From Porphyrobacter sp. AAP60 (GTDB taxonomy: Bacteria; Pseudomonadota; Alphaproteobacteria; Sphingomonadales; Sphingomonadaceae), in assembly GCF_001296025.1 (NCBI RefSeq), contig NZ_LJHV01000010.1:1-64000 (forward strand): a stretch of DNA of 64,000 bases, written 5' to 3'. Below are positions 45,265 through 53,128 of this stretch, piece after piece. The position numbers and the translations under genes were made by a program. Numbering within the stretch: the first letter of the stretch is position 1; every line of letters begins with the position of its first letter. Under the pieces are notes generated by a model. The model did no database searches. It was not told where the DNA came from and saw only the letters and a list, made by a program, of their open reading frames with translations.

Positions 45265-45370
45265 CGGTCCTAATGGTCTTCAACGAGAAGCGCGATCCTT
45301 CCTGGTCTCCGGGTCGCGCCTCCCCGAATACGAAAAAGCGCTCCGCACTGGTCCTGCGGAGCGCTTTTTT
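45265..45370 (+). ncRNA. candidate sigma-54-dependent small RNA (~105 nt)
   Basis: Transcription from the -24/-12 element would start near 45265 and stop at the terminator ending at 45370. The RNA contains a strong hairpin, GCGCGATCC (45290-45298) pairing with GGGTCGCGC (45311-45319), over a loop UUCCUGGUCUCC. A single-stranded linker CUCCCCGAAUACG follows, then the terminator hairpin. CU-rich loops that can bind Shine-Dalgarno sequences are typical of alphaproteobacterial regulatory RNAs. An ATG frame at 45273 reads through the terminator and shows no domain, so a coding role is unlikely. The boundaries are predictions. Confidence 0.6.
45333..45370 (+). terminator. rho-independent terminator of the candidate small RNA
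   Basis: The stem AAAAAGCGCTCCGCA pairs with TGCGGAGCGCTTTTT over a 7-nt loop and ends in T6. The A-run on the other arm makes it able to stop minus-strand transcripts from grxD as well. Confidence 0.88.
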
Positions 45371-45374
45371 GTTT

Positions 45375-45612
45375 TTGCCTCAGGCGTCGGCGCAGCGCGT
45401 TCGCGCCGCTTGGCTTACCTTCAGGGGCCCGGCCCTTGCAGGGCCACCCTTCCGGGCGCGCGGTCGCGCTTGCGGCCCTGCGGGCCGAGGCAATGTTGCG
45501 TTAGGTTGCTAATAACGGTCGCGAAGCGGCCGCAAGGGCGACCGCCCGCCCGCAGCGACGCGACCTTCAGGTCGCGTGAGCGAGGAAGTCGCAGCCCGGA
45601 GGGGCTGCGCTA
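45375..45612. repeat. cluster of GC-rich hairpins in the NUDIX-grxD spacer
   Basis: This stretch holds several consecutive short inverted repeats: GGCCCGGCCCTTGCAGGGCC, GGTCGC...GCGACC around 45518-45542, GCGACC TTCA GGTCGC near 45560, and GCAGCCC GGAG GGGCTGC at 45591-45608. Open frames through it are low-complexity Ala/Gly/Arg strings. The last hairpin lies 7 nt from the grxD stop and may slow or protect the transcript end. Nothing else is seen. Confidence 0.5.
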
Positions 45613-45614
45613 AA

Positions 45615-45941
45615 TCAAACCTTCGCTACGCCGCTTTCTTCCATCAGCTGCTTCAGCTCGCCCGCTTCGAACATTTCCATCATGATATCGCTGCCACCGA
45701 CGAATTCGCCCTTCACGTAAAGCTGCGGGATGGTCGGCCAGTCGGAATAGGCCTTGATGCCCTGGCGCACTTCCATGTCCTGCAACACATCGACGCTTTC
45801 ATAGGCGACGCCGCAATGTTCGAGGATCGCCACGGCACGGCTGGAAAAGCCGCATTGCGGGAACAGCGGCGTGCCCTTCATGAACAGCACAACATCATTG
45901 CTGGTGACGATTTCGGAAATGCGGGAATTGGCGTCGGTCAT
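45615..45941 (-). CDS. grxD: monothiol glutaredoxin, Grx4 family
   Basis: A 108-residue class II glutaredoxin with the CGFS active site (in [11 protein letters not shown], residues 30-33). The glutathione-binding segments WPTIPQLYV and [16 protein letters not shown] are present. Such proteins bind a [2Fe-2S] cluster as dimers or with BolA and hand it to target proteins. The bolA gene is directly upstream in the same operon, which strongly supports this role. It is cytoplasmic. Confidence 0.95.
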   Translation of the reverse strand: MTDANSRISEIVTSNDVVLFMKGTPLFPQCGFSSRAVAILEHCGVAYESVDVLQDMEVRQGIKAYSDWPTIPQLYVKGEFVGGSDIMMEMFEAGELKQLMEESGVAKV

Positions 45942-45980
45942 GGTGCTGGAAGCCCTGATACGAGTGTTGACTGTTGCGCT

Positions 45981-46214
45981 TTACGTGGGAACCACGGTGG
46001 TGACTTGCAAGGCGTGCAGTTCGCCGCCCATGCGTCCGCCGAATGCGGCATAGACCAGCTTGTGCTGGGCCACGCGGCTGATACCGGCAAATTGCGGCGC
46101 GGTGACTTTGGCCGCCCAGTGGTCATCATCCCCCGCCAGATCGGTCAGTTCCACAGTCGCGCCCGGCAGAGCGGTGAGGATCGCGTGTTCGATTTCGGCA
46201 GCGGACATCGGCAT
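45981..46214 (-). CDS. BolA family protein
   Basis: A 77-residue BolA-like protein. The conserved core DDDHWAAKVTAPQFAG and the helix VAQHKLVYAAFGGRMGGELHAL are clear; the invariant His (HKLVY) can ligate an iron-sulfur cluster with monothiol glutaredoxin. AAGGA lies 8 nt before ATG 46214. The gene is 39 nt ahead of grxD, matching the widespread BolA-Grx pair that works in iron-sulfur or redox signalling. Confidence 0.93.
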   Translation of the reverse strand: MPMSAAEIEHAILTALPGATVELTDLAGDDDHWAAKVTAPQFAGISRVAQHKLVYAAFGGRMGGELHALQVTTVVPT

Positions 46215-46232
46215 GAAATAATTCCTTAGGGA

Positions 46233-46556
46233 TCAGGCCTCGCCGAACAGCTGGCGGCGGGCCTCGATCGTCATGTCTTCCAGCTTGGCGCGGATATCGG
46301 CCTCGCTGACATCGGTGTTGGCCGCGGTCAGATCGCCGAGCAGTTTGCGCACCACGTCCTCATCGCCCGATTCCTCGAAATCGGCCTGCACCACGGCTTT
46401 GGAATAGGCGTCGGCTTCTTCGGGGGTCAGGTTCATCAGGCCAGCGGCCCATTCGCCCAGCAGGCGGTTGCGGCGGGCGGCGATGCGGAATGCGGTTTCA
46501 CCGTCGAGCGCGAACTTGGCTTCCTCGGCGCGTCCGCGGTCCTTGAAATCGGTCAT
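46233..46556 (-). CDS. F1Fo ATPase inhibitor subunit zeta (DUF1476)
   Basis: A 107-residue DUF1476 protein, all-helical, beginning with MTDFKDRGRAEEAKFALDGE and ending in IEARRQLFGEA. This family was identified in Paracoccus as the zeta subunit that blocks reverse rotation of the F1Fo ATP synthase, and is restricted to alphaproteobacteria. The N-terminal inhibitory stretch (FKDREKA...F-like) is preserved. ATG 46556 is chosen because the frame upstream shows no protein-like features. It lies 18 nt ahead of bolA. Confidence 0.9.
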   Translation of the reverse strand: MTDFKDRGRAEEAKFALDGETAFRIAARRNRLLGEWAAGLMNLTPEEADAYSKAVVQADFEESGDEDVVRKLLGDLTAANTDVSEADIRAKLEDMTIEARRQLFGEA

Positions 46557-46604
46557 GTGTCTGTGTTCCTTCGGATCGGATCCGCAGTCTGGATAGAGGG
46601 GGCG

Positions 46605-46634
46605 GCGTGCGGCTTCAAGCGCGAAGCCGCACGC
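46605..46634. repeat. strong 12-bp hairpin between oxidoreductase and zeta genes
   Basis: GCGTGCGGCTTC pairs perfectly with GAAGCCGCACGC across the loop AAGCGC. It follows the quinone oxidoreductase stop on the minus strand by 10 nt. No T-run follows, so it may be an attenuating or RNA-stabilising structure rather than a classical terminator. Confidence 0.55.
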
Positions 46635-46644
46635 TATGCGCGGC

Positions 46645-47643
46645 CTAATCGATGGTGACGACCAGCTTGCCCACCGCTTCGCGCGCTTCCAGCTTGGCAA
46701 TGGCATCACCGGCGCGGGCGAGGGGGAAGGTTTCGGACACCAGCGGATCGATCTTGCCGGCCTGCATCAGCGCGAACAATTCGTTGACCTGGGCATGGAA
46801 AGCTTCGGGTTCGCGTGCGGTGAAGGCGCCCCAGAACACGCCGCAGATGTCGCAGGATTTCAGCAGCGTGAGGTTGAGCGGCATCTTGGCAATCCCGGCA
46901 GGAAAACCGACGACCAGAAAGCGTCCCTCCCACGCGATGGCGCGCAGGGCAGGTTCGGAATATTGCCCGCCGACGATATCATAGACGATGTTGGCCCCGT
47001 CCGGCCCGCAGGCCGCCTTGAAGGCATTGGCGAGCGCCTTGGACGCATCCTTGTCCATCGCTTCGCGGGGATAGATCACCACTTCATCGGCTCCGGCCTT
47101 GCGGGCGACTTCGCCCTTGGCCTCGGACGAAACGGCAGCGACAACGCGCGCGCCGTAAGCTTTGGCGAGTTCCACCGCCGACAGCCCGACGCCGCCCGCC
47201 GCGCCAAGGATCAGCACAGTGTCGCCTGCCTTGATGTGGCCGCGATCCTTCAGCCCGTGGATGGTGGTGCCATAGGTCATCAGCAGGCTGGCGGCCTTTT
47301 CGAACGGCACGCCTTCGGGCACTTTGAACATCCGGCCTGCGGCAACGGCGACCTTTTCGGCCAATCCGCCATTGCCGATTCCGGCCAGCACTCTGTCACC
47401 GACCTTGAAGCCTTCAACCCCTTCGCCCACGGCTTCAACCACACCTGCGATTTCGCCGCCGGGCGCGAACGGGCGCTGCGGCTTGAACTGGTAGAGATCG
47501 CGAATGATCAGCGTATCGGGATAGTTGATCGCGCAGGCCTTGACCGCAACCAGCACTTCGCCCTTGGCGGGCGCAGGGGTTTCGACCTCGTCGAGGGTCA
47601 GCGTTTCAGGGCCACCTGTGGCGTGGCTGCGGATGGCTTTCAT
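46645..47643 (-). CDS. NADPH:quinone oxidoreductase (zinc-independent MDR family)
   Basis: A 332-residue medium-chain reductase. It shows CAINYPDTLIIRDLYQ, PFAPGGEIAGVVEAVGEGV, the cofactor loop LGAAGGVGLSAVELAKAYGA and PREAMD, with no structural zinc cysteines, typical of QOR-type proteins. It should reduce quinones or enones with NADPH in the cytoplasm. The gene stands 26 nt behind leuD and may be read through from the leu unit. Confidence 0.87.
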   Translation of the reverse strand: MKAIRSHATGGPETLTLDEVETPAPAKGEVLVAVKACAINYPDTLIIRDLYQFKPQRPFAPGGEIAGVVEAVGEGVEGFKVGDRVLAGIGNGGLAEKVAVAAGRMFKVPEGVPFEKAASLLMTYGTTIHGLKDRGHIKAGDTVLILGAAGGVGLSAVELAKAYGARVVAAVSSEAKGEVARKAGADEVVIYPREAMDKDASKALANAFKAACGPDGANIVYDIVGGQYSEPALRAIAWEGRFLVVGFPAGIAKMPLNLTLLKSCDICGVFWGAFTAREPEAFHAQVNELFALMQAGKIDPLVSETFPLARAGDAIAKLEAREAVGKLVVTID

Positions 47644-47669
47644 GATGTCTCTCCCAAAAAACTTGACTG

Positions 47670-48269
47670 TCAGGCGCCCGTGCCGCGCATCAGCCAGGGC
47701 TGGGCGGCGGTGCGAGCGGTCTCGAAGGTGCCGATGGCTTCGGCGCGGGCCAGTGTCAGGCCGATTTCGTCAAGCCCGCCCAGCAGGCATTCGCGCCGGA
47801 ACGGGTCGATGGTGAAGGTGAAACGGTCCTGATAGGGCGTAGTGACGGTCTGGCTTTCCAGATCGACCGTAATCGGCTGCCCTTCACGCGCAACCTCCAG
47901 CAACCGGTCAACCGCGTCCTGTGGAAGCACCACCGGCAGGATCCCGTTCTTGACCGCATTGCCCGAAAAAATGTCTGAGAAAGACGGCGCGATCACCACC
48001 CGCAGCCCCAGATCGCCCAGCGCCCATGCGGCGTGTTCGCGGCTGGAACCGCAGCCGAAATTGTCGCCCGCGATCAGCACGTTGGCCCCGGCATAGGCAG
48101 GATCGTCGATCACATTGCCGGGTTCCGCCCGCAGCGCCTCGAACGCGCCTGCGCCAAGCCCTTCGCGGCTGATGGTCTTGAGCCACTTGGCCGGGATGAT
48201 GATGTCGGTATCGACATTCTTGAGACCAAGCGGAATGGCGCGGCCTTCGACGCGGGTAAGCGGTTGCAT
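47670..48269 (-). CDS. leuD: 3-isopropylmalate dehydratase small subunit
   Basis: A 199-residue swivel-domain subunit of isopropylmalate isomerase. [30 protein letters not shown] and [14 protein letters not shown] are the family landmarks. With LeuC it isomerises 2- and 3-isopropylmalate in leucine synthesis. ATG 48269 (MQPLTRVEG) fits the family start; the frame extends 36 nt upstream into the small gene ahead. It follows leuC with a 58-codon gene between them. Confidence 0.95.
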   Translation of the reverse strand: MQPLTRVEGRAIPLGLKNVDTDIIIPAKWLKTISREGLGAGAFEALRAEPGNVIDDPAYAGANVLIAGDNFGCGSSREHAAWALGDLGLRVVIAPSFSDIFSGNAVKNGILPVVLPQDAVDRLLEVAREGQPITVDLESQTVTTPYQDRFTFTIDPFRRECLLGGLDEIGLTLARAEAIGTFETARTAAQPWLMRGTGA

Positions 48270-48282
48270 CGGGGTTAAGTCC

Positions 48283-48459
48283 TCAATCGGTTTCGGGCGG
48301 CTCACCCGAAGGGATCGGGCCGGGCTGGGTCGGCTCGTTCGGCTTTTTCATGCGCTTTCCGGCATAAAGCAGGGCAGCGGCAATGGCGGCCGATCCGATA
48401 GCGCCAGCGGCGGCAAGCGCGGCGTTGCGGGCGTTGTTGTTTTTGGGCTTGTCGGTCAT
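48283..48459 (-). CDS. 58-residue small membrane protein between leuC and leuD
   Basis: A short frame (M-T-D-K-P-K-N-N-N start) with one clear transmembrane helix (about residues 12-32, [22 protein letters not shown]), then GKRMKKPNE and a Pro/Gly-rich acidic tail. It lies 45 nt after leuC and 13 nt before leuD on the same strand and is therefore co-transcribed with them. I do not recognise a family. The positively charged residues after the helix predict a cytoplasmic C-terminus. The coding potential is supported by the well-formed helix and tight spacing only. Confidence 0.55.
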   Translation of the reverse strand: MTDKPKNNNARNAALAAAGAIGSAAIAAALLYAGKRMKKPNEPTQPGPIPSGEPPETD

Positions 48460-48504
48460 GCTTTTTCCATGCGCTTCGCGCAGCAGTCTTTCAAGGGGTT
48501 GGCG

Positions 48505-49935
48505 TCACGCAAGTTCGCGGGCGTCGGTCAGGCGACCCGTGACAGCGGCAGCCGCCGCCATCGCGGGCGAGACGAGGTGCGTGCGCGCGCCGGGGCCTTG
48601 CCGGCCGACGAAATTGCGGTTGCTGGTCGAAGCGCAGCGTTCGCCCGGCGGCACCTTGTCGGGGTTCATGCCCAGACACGCCGAACAGCCCGGCTCGCGC
48701 CATTCGAAACCGGCTTCGATGAAGACTTTGTCCAAGCCCTCGTCCTCGGCCTGCGCCTTCACCAGACCCGATCCGGGGACGACAATCGCCCAGCGGACAT
48801 TATCGGCCTTGTGCCTGCCTTTCAGCACGGCGGCGGCGGCGCGCAGGTCTTCGATGCGGCTGTTGGTGCAGGAACCGATGAAGACGTTTTCGATAGGCAC
48901 ATCGGTCATGGCGGTGCCGGGGGTGAGGCCCATGTAATCGAGGCTTTTCTGCACCGCGACACGCTTCGATTCGTCGGCAAAGTCTGCGGGGGAGGGCACG
49001 CGCCCACCGATTGCCACCACGTCTTCCGGGCTGGTGCCCCAGGTGACGCTGGGTTCGATGGCGGCGGCATCGATCACCACGCTTTTGGCGAAGATTGCGC
49101 CATCATCGCTGTGGAGCGTGCGCCAATAGGCAACTGCGGCTTCCCATTCAGCGCCCTGCGGTGCCATCGGGCGGCCTTTCAGGTAAGCGAAGGTCACGTC
49201 GTCTGGTGCAATCAGGCCTGCGCGCGCGCCAGCCTCGATGCTCATGTTGCAGACCGTCAGGCGTTCTTCCACGGTCATTTGTTCAAACACGCGGCCACGA
49301 TATTCGATCACGTAGCCAGAACCGCCCGCCGCGCCGATCTGGCCGATGATGTGGAGGATCAGATCCTTGGCGCTGACACCGGGGCCGAGATCGCCTTCCA
49401 CCCGCACTTCCATCGGCTTTGATTGCTGGAGCAACAGCGTCTGGGTCGCCAGCACATGTTCGACCTCGCTCGTCCCGATGCCGAACGCCAGCGCGCCCAA
49501 CCCGCCGTGGCAGGCGGTGTGCGAATCGCCGCAGACGATAGTGGTGCCGGGCAGCGAGAAGCCCTGTTCGGGGCCGACCACATGGACGATCCCCTGTTCG
49601 CGGGCCGTGGCGGGAATGTAGCGGATGCCGAAGGCCGGGGCGTTCACTTCCAGCGCGGCCAATTGCGCGGCGCTTTCGGGATCGGCGATGGGCACCGCCT
49701 TGCCTGCCGCATCCACCCGCGCCGTGGTGGGCAGGTTGTGATCGGGCACCGCCAGCGTCAGTTCGGGCCGCCGCACCGGACGACCTGCCACCCGCAGCGC
49801 CTCGAACGCCTGCGGACTGGTGACTTCGTGCACCAGATGCCGGTCGATATAGATGATCGCCGTGCCATCGTCGCGGGTTTCGACGGTGTGCGCGTCCCAG
49901 ATCTTTTCGTACAGAGTGCGGGGGCGGCTCGCCAT
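48505..49935 (-). CDS. leuC: 3-isopropylmalate dehydratase large subunit
   Basis: A 476-residue aconitase-family protein. [49 protein letters not shown] and [11 protein letters not shown] contain the three cysteines that bind the [4Fe-4S] cluster. It forms isopropylmalate isomerase with LeuD. The start [16 protein letters not shown] (49935) matches the family N-terminus and has GGAACC upstream. It is divergent from the thioesterase gene. Confidence 0.96.
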   Translation of the reverse strand: MASRPRTLYEKIWDAHTVETRDDGTAIIYIDRHLVHEVTSPQAFEALRVAGRPVRRPELTLAVPDHNLPTTARVDAAGKAVPIADPESAAQLAALEVNAPAFGIRYIPATAREQGIVHVVGPEQGFSLPGTTIVCGDSHTACHGGLGALAFGIGTSEVEHVLATQTLLLQQSKPMEVRVEGDLGPGVSAKDLILHIIGQIGAAGGSGYVIEYRGRVFEQMTVEERLTVCNMSIEAGARAGLIAPDDVTFAYLKGRPMAPQGAEWEAAVAYWRTLHSDDGAIFAKSVVIDAAAIEPSVTWGTSPEDVVAIGGRVPSPADFADESKRVAVQKSLDYMGLTPGTAMTDVPIENVFIGSCTNSRIEDLRAAAAVLKGRHKADNVRWAIVVPGSGLVKAQAEDEGLDKVFIEAGFEWREPGCSACLGMNPDKVPPGERCASTSNRNFVGRQGPGARTHLVSPAMAAAAAVTGRLTDARELA

Positions 49936-50063
49936 GATCGGTTCCATCATTCGGGGGGTCGGGTGATGCCCCCTAATCATCTTTGCCGATCCGTGGCAAG
50001 ATTGCGGCGATTTACACGCAATGGCTGGTGGAAATTGTAACAATTGTGCGCTAGCTTACAGTC

Positions 50064-50480
50064 ATGTTAGCAACCACCGCTCCCGCCACTGCTTTTTCCC
50101 ACCCGATTACGGTTCTGCCCGCAGACATCGACTTCATGGGTCATGTCAATAACGCGCGCTATCTCAATTGGGTGCAGGATGCGGTGCTGGCGCACTGGAA
50201 CAATCTTGCCCCGGCAGAGGATATTGCCAGCAAGGCGTGGGTCGCGCTGAAACACGAGATTACCTATCGCAAGCCCGCATTTCTTGAAGATGACGTGATC
50301 GCGCAAACCGTACTGGAACGGTTTAACGGCGCGCGGGCGTTCTATTCCACGCTGATCAAGCGGGGCGAGGAAGTGCTGGCCGAAGTGCAATCATCATGGT
50401 GCTGCATCGATGCCCAGACCCTGCGCCCGGCGCGTATCGGTGAACACCTGCGCGAGTTCTTCTTTCCCGCTGCCGAGTAA
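50064..50480 (+). CDS. acyl-CoA thioesterase (4HBT hot-dog fold)
   Basis: A 138-residue hot-dog fold thioesterase. DIDFMGHVNNARYLNWVQDA carries the catalytic Asp and the HxN pattern of the 4-hydroxybenzoyl-CoA thioesterase group. The fold continues through EITYRKPAFLEDDVIAQT. It would hydrolyse an acyl-CoA in the cytoplasm; the substrate is not evident. It is monocistronic, divergent from leuC across a 128-nt spacer. Confidence 0.88.
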   Translation: MLATTAPATAFSHPITVLPADIDFMGHVNNARYLNWVQDAVLAHWNNLAPAEDIASKAWVALKHEITYRKPAFLEDDVIAQTVLERFNGARAFYSTLIKRGEEVLAEVQSSWCCIDAQTLRPARIGEHLREFFFPAAE

Positions 50481-50512
50481 AGGCGCCCGGTTGCCCGCGT
50501 TTTGCGGGTAAA

Positions 50513-50534
50513 ACCAACCTGTGTTGGTATTTAT
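50513..50534 (+). terminator. possible terminator after the thioesterase gene
   Basis: ACCAAC pairs with GTTGGT over a 4-nt loop and is followed by ATTTATT. A second small stem (CCCGC GTTTT GCGGG) lies just before it at 50494-50508. Confidence 0.45.
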
Positions 50535-50615
50535 TGACTTGTGCGCCGCTGCGCGCCACGGGCCGTTTTGTCCTGTTCTATCGTGGCAGACCAAACGCTT
50601 GCCCGGACGGGATCA

Positions 50616-51572
50616 ATGCCAAATCACAGCGTCGCCGCGCGTATCGATGCGGTCATCACCTGGGTTGACGGGGATGACCCGCTGCACCGTGCCAAGCGGT
50701 TGCATTTTCAGCCACAGACACCGCGCAACGCCAATGCCGTCAATCCGCACCGCTGGGCCTGCAATGACGAGCTTGGCTATTGCCTGCGCTCGATTGCCAA
50801 TCATGCGCCGTGGATCGGGCGGATCTGGATCATCACCGATGCGCAGATGCCCGATTTGTCGCGCCTTCCGGCCGAACTGGTCAGCCGGATCGCGATCATC
50901 GACCACCGCATCCTGTTTGCCGGATATGAAAGCGCGTTGCCGACCTTCAACTCGCTCGCCATCGAAACGCTGCTGTGGCGCATTCCGGGGCTGGCCGAAC
51001 ATTTCGTCTATTTCAACGACGATGTGTTTCTCACCGGCCCGCTGGCCCCCGGCGATCTGTTCCATGATGGTGCGCCGGTGCTGCGCGGCGGCTGGGTGGA
51101 TCAGCGCGCCATTGCCGCCGATCCTGCCAGCCGCGATGATCCGACGCGGCTCAATGCGCTGACCCAGATCAACGCGGCGGCGCTGGCGGGCTTTGGTGCG
51201 GAGCGGTTGTTCCGCGCAGCCCATGTCGTGCATCCGCTGCGCCGTTCGGTGCTGGCCGGGCTTTACGACCAGCACCGCGGCGCGTTTGCGGCCAATATCG
51301 GCCACCGGTTCCGCTGTGTTTCGCAGTTCCTGCCGCAGGGATTGCACAATCATGCCTGCATCGCAGCGGGCGGCGCGGTGCTGCACACTGCGGAGGATCA
51401 CCTGCACCTGCGCACCGGGGCGGTGCATGATTACCCGCTGCCGCGTGTGCGGGAATACCTCGCCCGCGCATTGCAGCCGCAGTTCAAGTTTCTGTGCGTC
51501 AATGATCTGCCGCAGGTCGAAGCTGCGATTCCCGACACCCGCGACTGGATCGAACGCGCTATCGCTGCGTGA
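50616..51572 (+). CDS. Stealth-family capsular-polysaccharide-type phosphotransferase
   Basis: A 318-residue protein with the Stealth conserved regions. CR1 is IDAVITWVDGDDP at the N-terminus. CR2 is CNDELGYCLRSIANHAPWIGRIWIITDAQMP followed by LPTFNSLAIETLLWRIPGL and VYFNDDVFLTGPL. CR3/CR4-like histidine-rich segments come later. Stealth proteins transfer hexose-1-phosphate to build phosphodiester-linked glycans (capsule or cell-surface polymers). The ATG at 50616 keeps the family N-terminus; GTG 50583 is possible. No other capsule gene lies nearby, so the acceptor is unknown. Confidence 0.82.
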   Translation: MPNHSVAARIDAVITWVDGDDPLHRAKRLHFQPQTPRNANAVNPHRWACNDELGYCLRSIANHAPWIGRIWIITDAQMPDLSRLPAELVSRIAIIDHRILFAGYESALPTFNSLAIETLLWRIPGLAEHFVYFNDDVFLTGPLAPGDLFHDGAPVLRGGWVDQRAIAADPASRDDPTRLNALTQINAAALAGFGAERLFRAAHVVHPLRRSVLAGLYDQHRGAFAANIGHRFRCVSQFLPQGLHNHACIAAGGAVLHTAEDHLHLRTGAVHDYPLPRVREYLARALQPQFKFLCVNDLPQVEAAIPDTRDWIERAIAA

Positions 51573-51667
51573 GGCGGAGTGGCCGGACAGTGCTCTAAAC
51601 GCAATTGCCACGCGGTGTGCAGGTTCTATACGCAACCACATGCCCCGCCTGTGCGTATCCTTATGAT

Positions 51668-52468
51668 ATGAACCCGCACCCGACCCTTCCGGCCCGTGCC
51701 TATCAGGGCGCGATCGGCGTGGCGCTGGCGCTGGCGATTGCGGGAAGCTGGCTGGCAATCCACGCTTACGGCATGTTCGTGTTCGAACTTTCCTGGCGCA
51801 ACTGGCCCTTTGCGCTGCTGCTGGCGGCGGTGCAGTGCTGGCTTTCGGTGGGCGTGTTCATCGTCTGCCATGATGCGATGCACGGCAGCCTTGTGCCGGG
51901 CAGGCCCAAGGCTAATTCTGCCATCGGAACGGTATTGCTGGCGCTGTATGCGGGCTTTGCGTGGAAGCAGCTGCGCGATGCCCATTTCGCCCATCACAAG
52001 CTGGCCGGTCGCGCAGGCGATCCCGATTTCGACGAGCATCATCCTGATAATTTCCTGCGCTGGTATGGCACCTTTTTCCGGCGCTATTTCGGCTGGCGTT
52101 CGATCCTGTTCGTGCACACGGTAGTGGGCATTTACTGGCTGGTGCTGGATATTCCGATGATCCAGATCGTGCTGCTCTATGGCCTGCCCGCGCTGGCATC
52201 ATCGCTCCAGCTGTTCTACTTCGGCACCTTCCGCCCGCACCGCCATATGCCGGGCGAGGACGCCACTGCTTTCGCAGACCGCCACAACACCCGCAGCGAG
52301 GATTTCGGCACCATTGCCAGCCTCGCTTCGTGCTTCCATTTCGGCTATCATCTTGAACATCACCGCCGCCCCGACGTGCCGTGGTGGGCGCTGCCGCAAG
52401 CGCGCCGGGCTGGGGTGGGAAGGCCCGATGATATTGAGACTGATTTGACTGAAAAGGTGCCCGCATGA
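51668..52468 (+). CDS. crtW: beta-carotene ketolase
   Basis: A 266-residue membrane-bound di-iron ketolase of the CrtW family. The histidine clusters are complete: HDAMH (68-72), HFAHHK, and LEHHRRPDVPWW near the C-terminus. Several transmembrane segments lie between. It adds keto groups at C4/C4' of the beta-ionone ring. The ATG at 51668 gives the usual length although no strong ribosome site is seen. It overlaps crtZ by 4 nt, so the two are translated together to give astaxanthin-type xanthophylls. Confidence 0.93.
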   Translation: MNPHPTLPARAYQGAIGVALALAIAGSWLAIHAYGMFVFELSWRNWPFALLLAAVQCWLSVGVFIVCHDAMHGSLVPGRPKANSAIGTVLLALYAGFAWKQLRDAHFAHHKLAGRAGDPDFDEHHPDNFLRWYGTFFRRYFGWRSILFVHTVVGIYWLVLDIPMIQIVLLYGLPALASSLQLFYFGTFRPHRHMPGEDATAFADRHNTRSEDFGTIASLASCFHFGYHLEHHRRPDVPWWALPQARRAGVGRPDDIETDLTEKVPA

Positions 52469-53004
52469 GCTGGCTCGAAATTACGCTCACCGTGCTCTCC
52501 TCGCTGATCGGGATGGAGATTTTCGCGTGGGTGGCGCACAAGTATATCATGCACGGCTGGGGATGGGGTTGGCACCGCGATCATCACGAACCGCACAATA
52601 ACATGCTGGAAAAGAACGATCTGTTCGCAGTCGTGTTCGGCACGATCAATGCCGCCATGTATATCTACGGCGCGCTGTACTGGGACTGGCTGTGGTGGTT
52701 TGCGGTGGGGATCACACTCTACGGGGTGATCTACACGCTGGTGCATGACGGGCTGGTGCACCAACGCTACTGGAAGTGGGTGCCGCGCAAAGGCTATGCC
52801 AAGCGGCTGGTGCAGGCGCACAAGCTGCACCATGCCACGATCGGCAAGGAAGGCGGGGTCAGCTTCGGCTTCGTCTTCGCGCGCGATCCGGCCAAGCTGA
52901 AGGCAGAATTGAAGGCGCAGAAGAACGCCGGGATTGCGGTGGTGCGCGATTCTGCGGGCGCGTCTGGCGAAGAGGTTTTCGAGACGGTTGGGCGCAATCT
53001 TTAG
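52465..53004 (+). CDS. crtZ: beta-carotene 3-hydroxylase
   Basis: A 179-residue sterol-desaturase-type hydroxylase. Its iron-binding histidines are seen in HKYIMHGWGWGWHRDHHEPH and in LVHDGLVHQRY...HKLHHATIGKEGG. It hydroxylates C3/C3' of beta-carotene or canthaxanthin. It starts inside the crtW stop (ATGA). No crtY, crtI, crtB or crtE is in the window, so the rest of the pathway must be elsewhere. Its TAG stop is the first unit of a C-rich tandem array. Confidence 0.94.
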   Translation: MSWLEITLTVLSSLIGMEIFAWVAHKYIMHGWGWGWHRDHHEPHNNMLEKNDLFAVVFGTINAAMYIYGALYWDWLWWFAVGITLYGVIYTLVHDGLVHQRYWKWVPRKGYAKRLVQAHKLHHATIGKEGGVSFGFVFARDPAKLKAELKAQKNAGIAVVRDSAGASGEEVFETVGRNL

Positions 53005-53080
53005 GCCCGCCTAGGCCCCGTCTAGACCCCCTCTAGGTCGGTCTTGACCCCCTCTAGACCCCACTTAGGCCCGTTTCAGG
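53002..53080. repeat. phased 10-11-bp CTAG-rich tandem array
   Basis: Starting at the crtZ stop codon, about seven degenerate units follow each other: TAGGCCCGCC, TAGGCCCCGTC, TAGACCCCCTC, TAGGTCGGTCT, TGACCCCCTC, TAGACCCCACT, TAGGCCCGTTTC. The period equals one DNA helical turn. Four CTAG tetramers occur within 47 bp, although CTAG is normally scarce in such genomes. It ends 3 bp from the parS palindrome. Confidence 0.7.
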
Positions 53081-53082
53081 TG

Positions 53083-53102
53083 AATGTTTCACGTGAAACA
53101 TT
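53083..53102. promoter_or_regulatory. parS centromere-like site (ParB binding)
   Basis: AATGTTTCACGTGAAACATT is a perfect 20-bp palindrome containing the canonical 16-bp chromosomal parS sequence TGTTTCACGTGAAACA (53085-53100) with no mismatch. It is intergenic between crtZ and sufE. parS sites cluster near the replication origin. Confidence 0.88.
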
Positions 53103-53128
53103 GGCAGAAAAGCGAAGCGGTCAGGTTC

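Noticed and set aside
45273..45512. 79-codon frame in the candidate small-RNA region
   Set aside because: It passes straight through a strong terminator and a GC-hairpin region and has no ribosome site; the RNA interpretation fits better.
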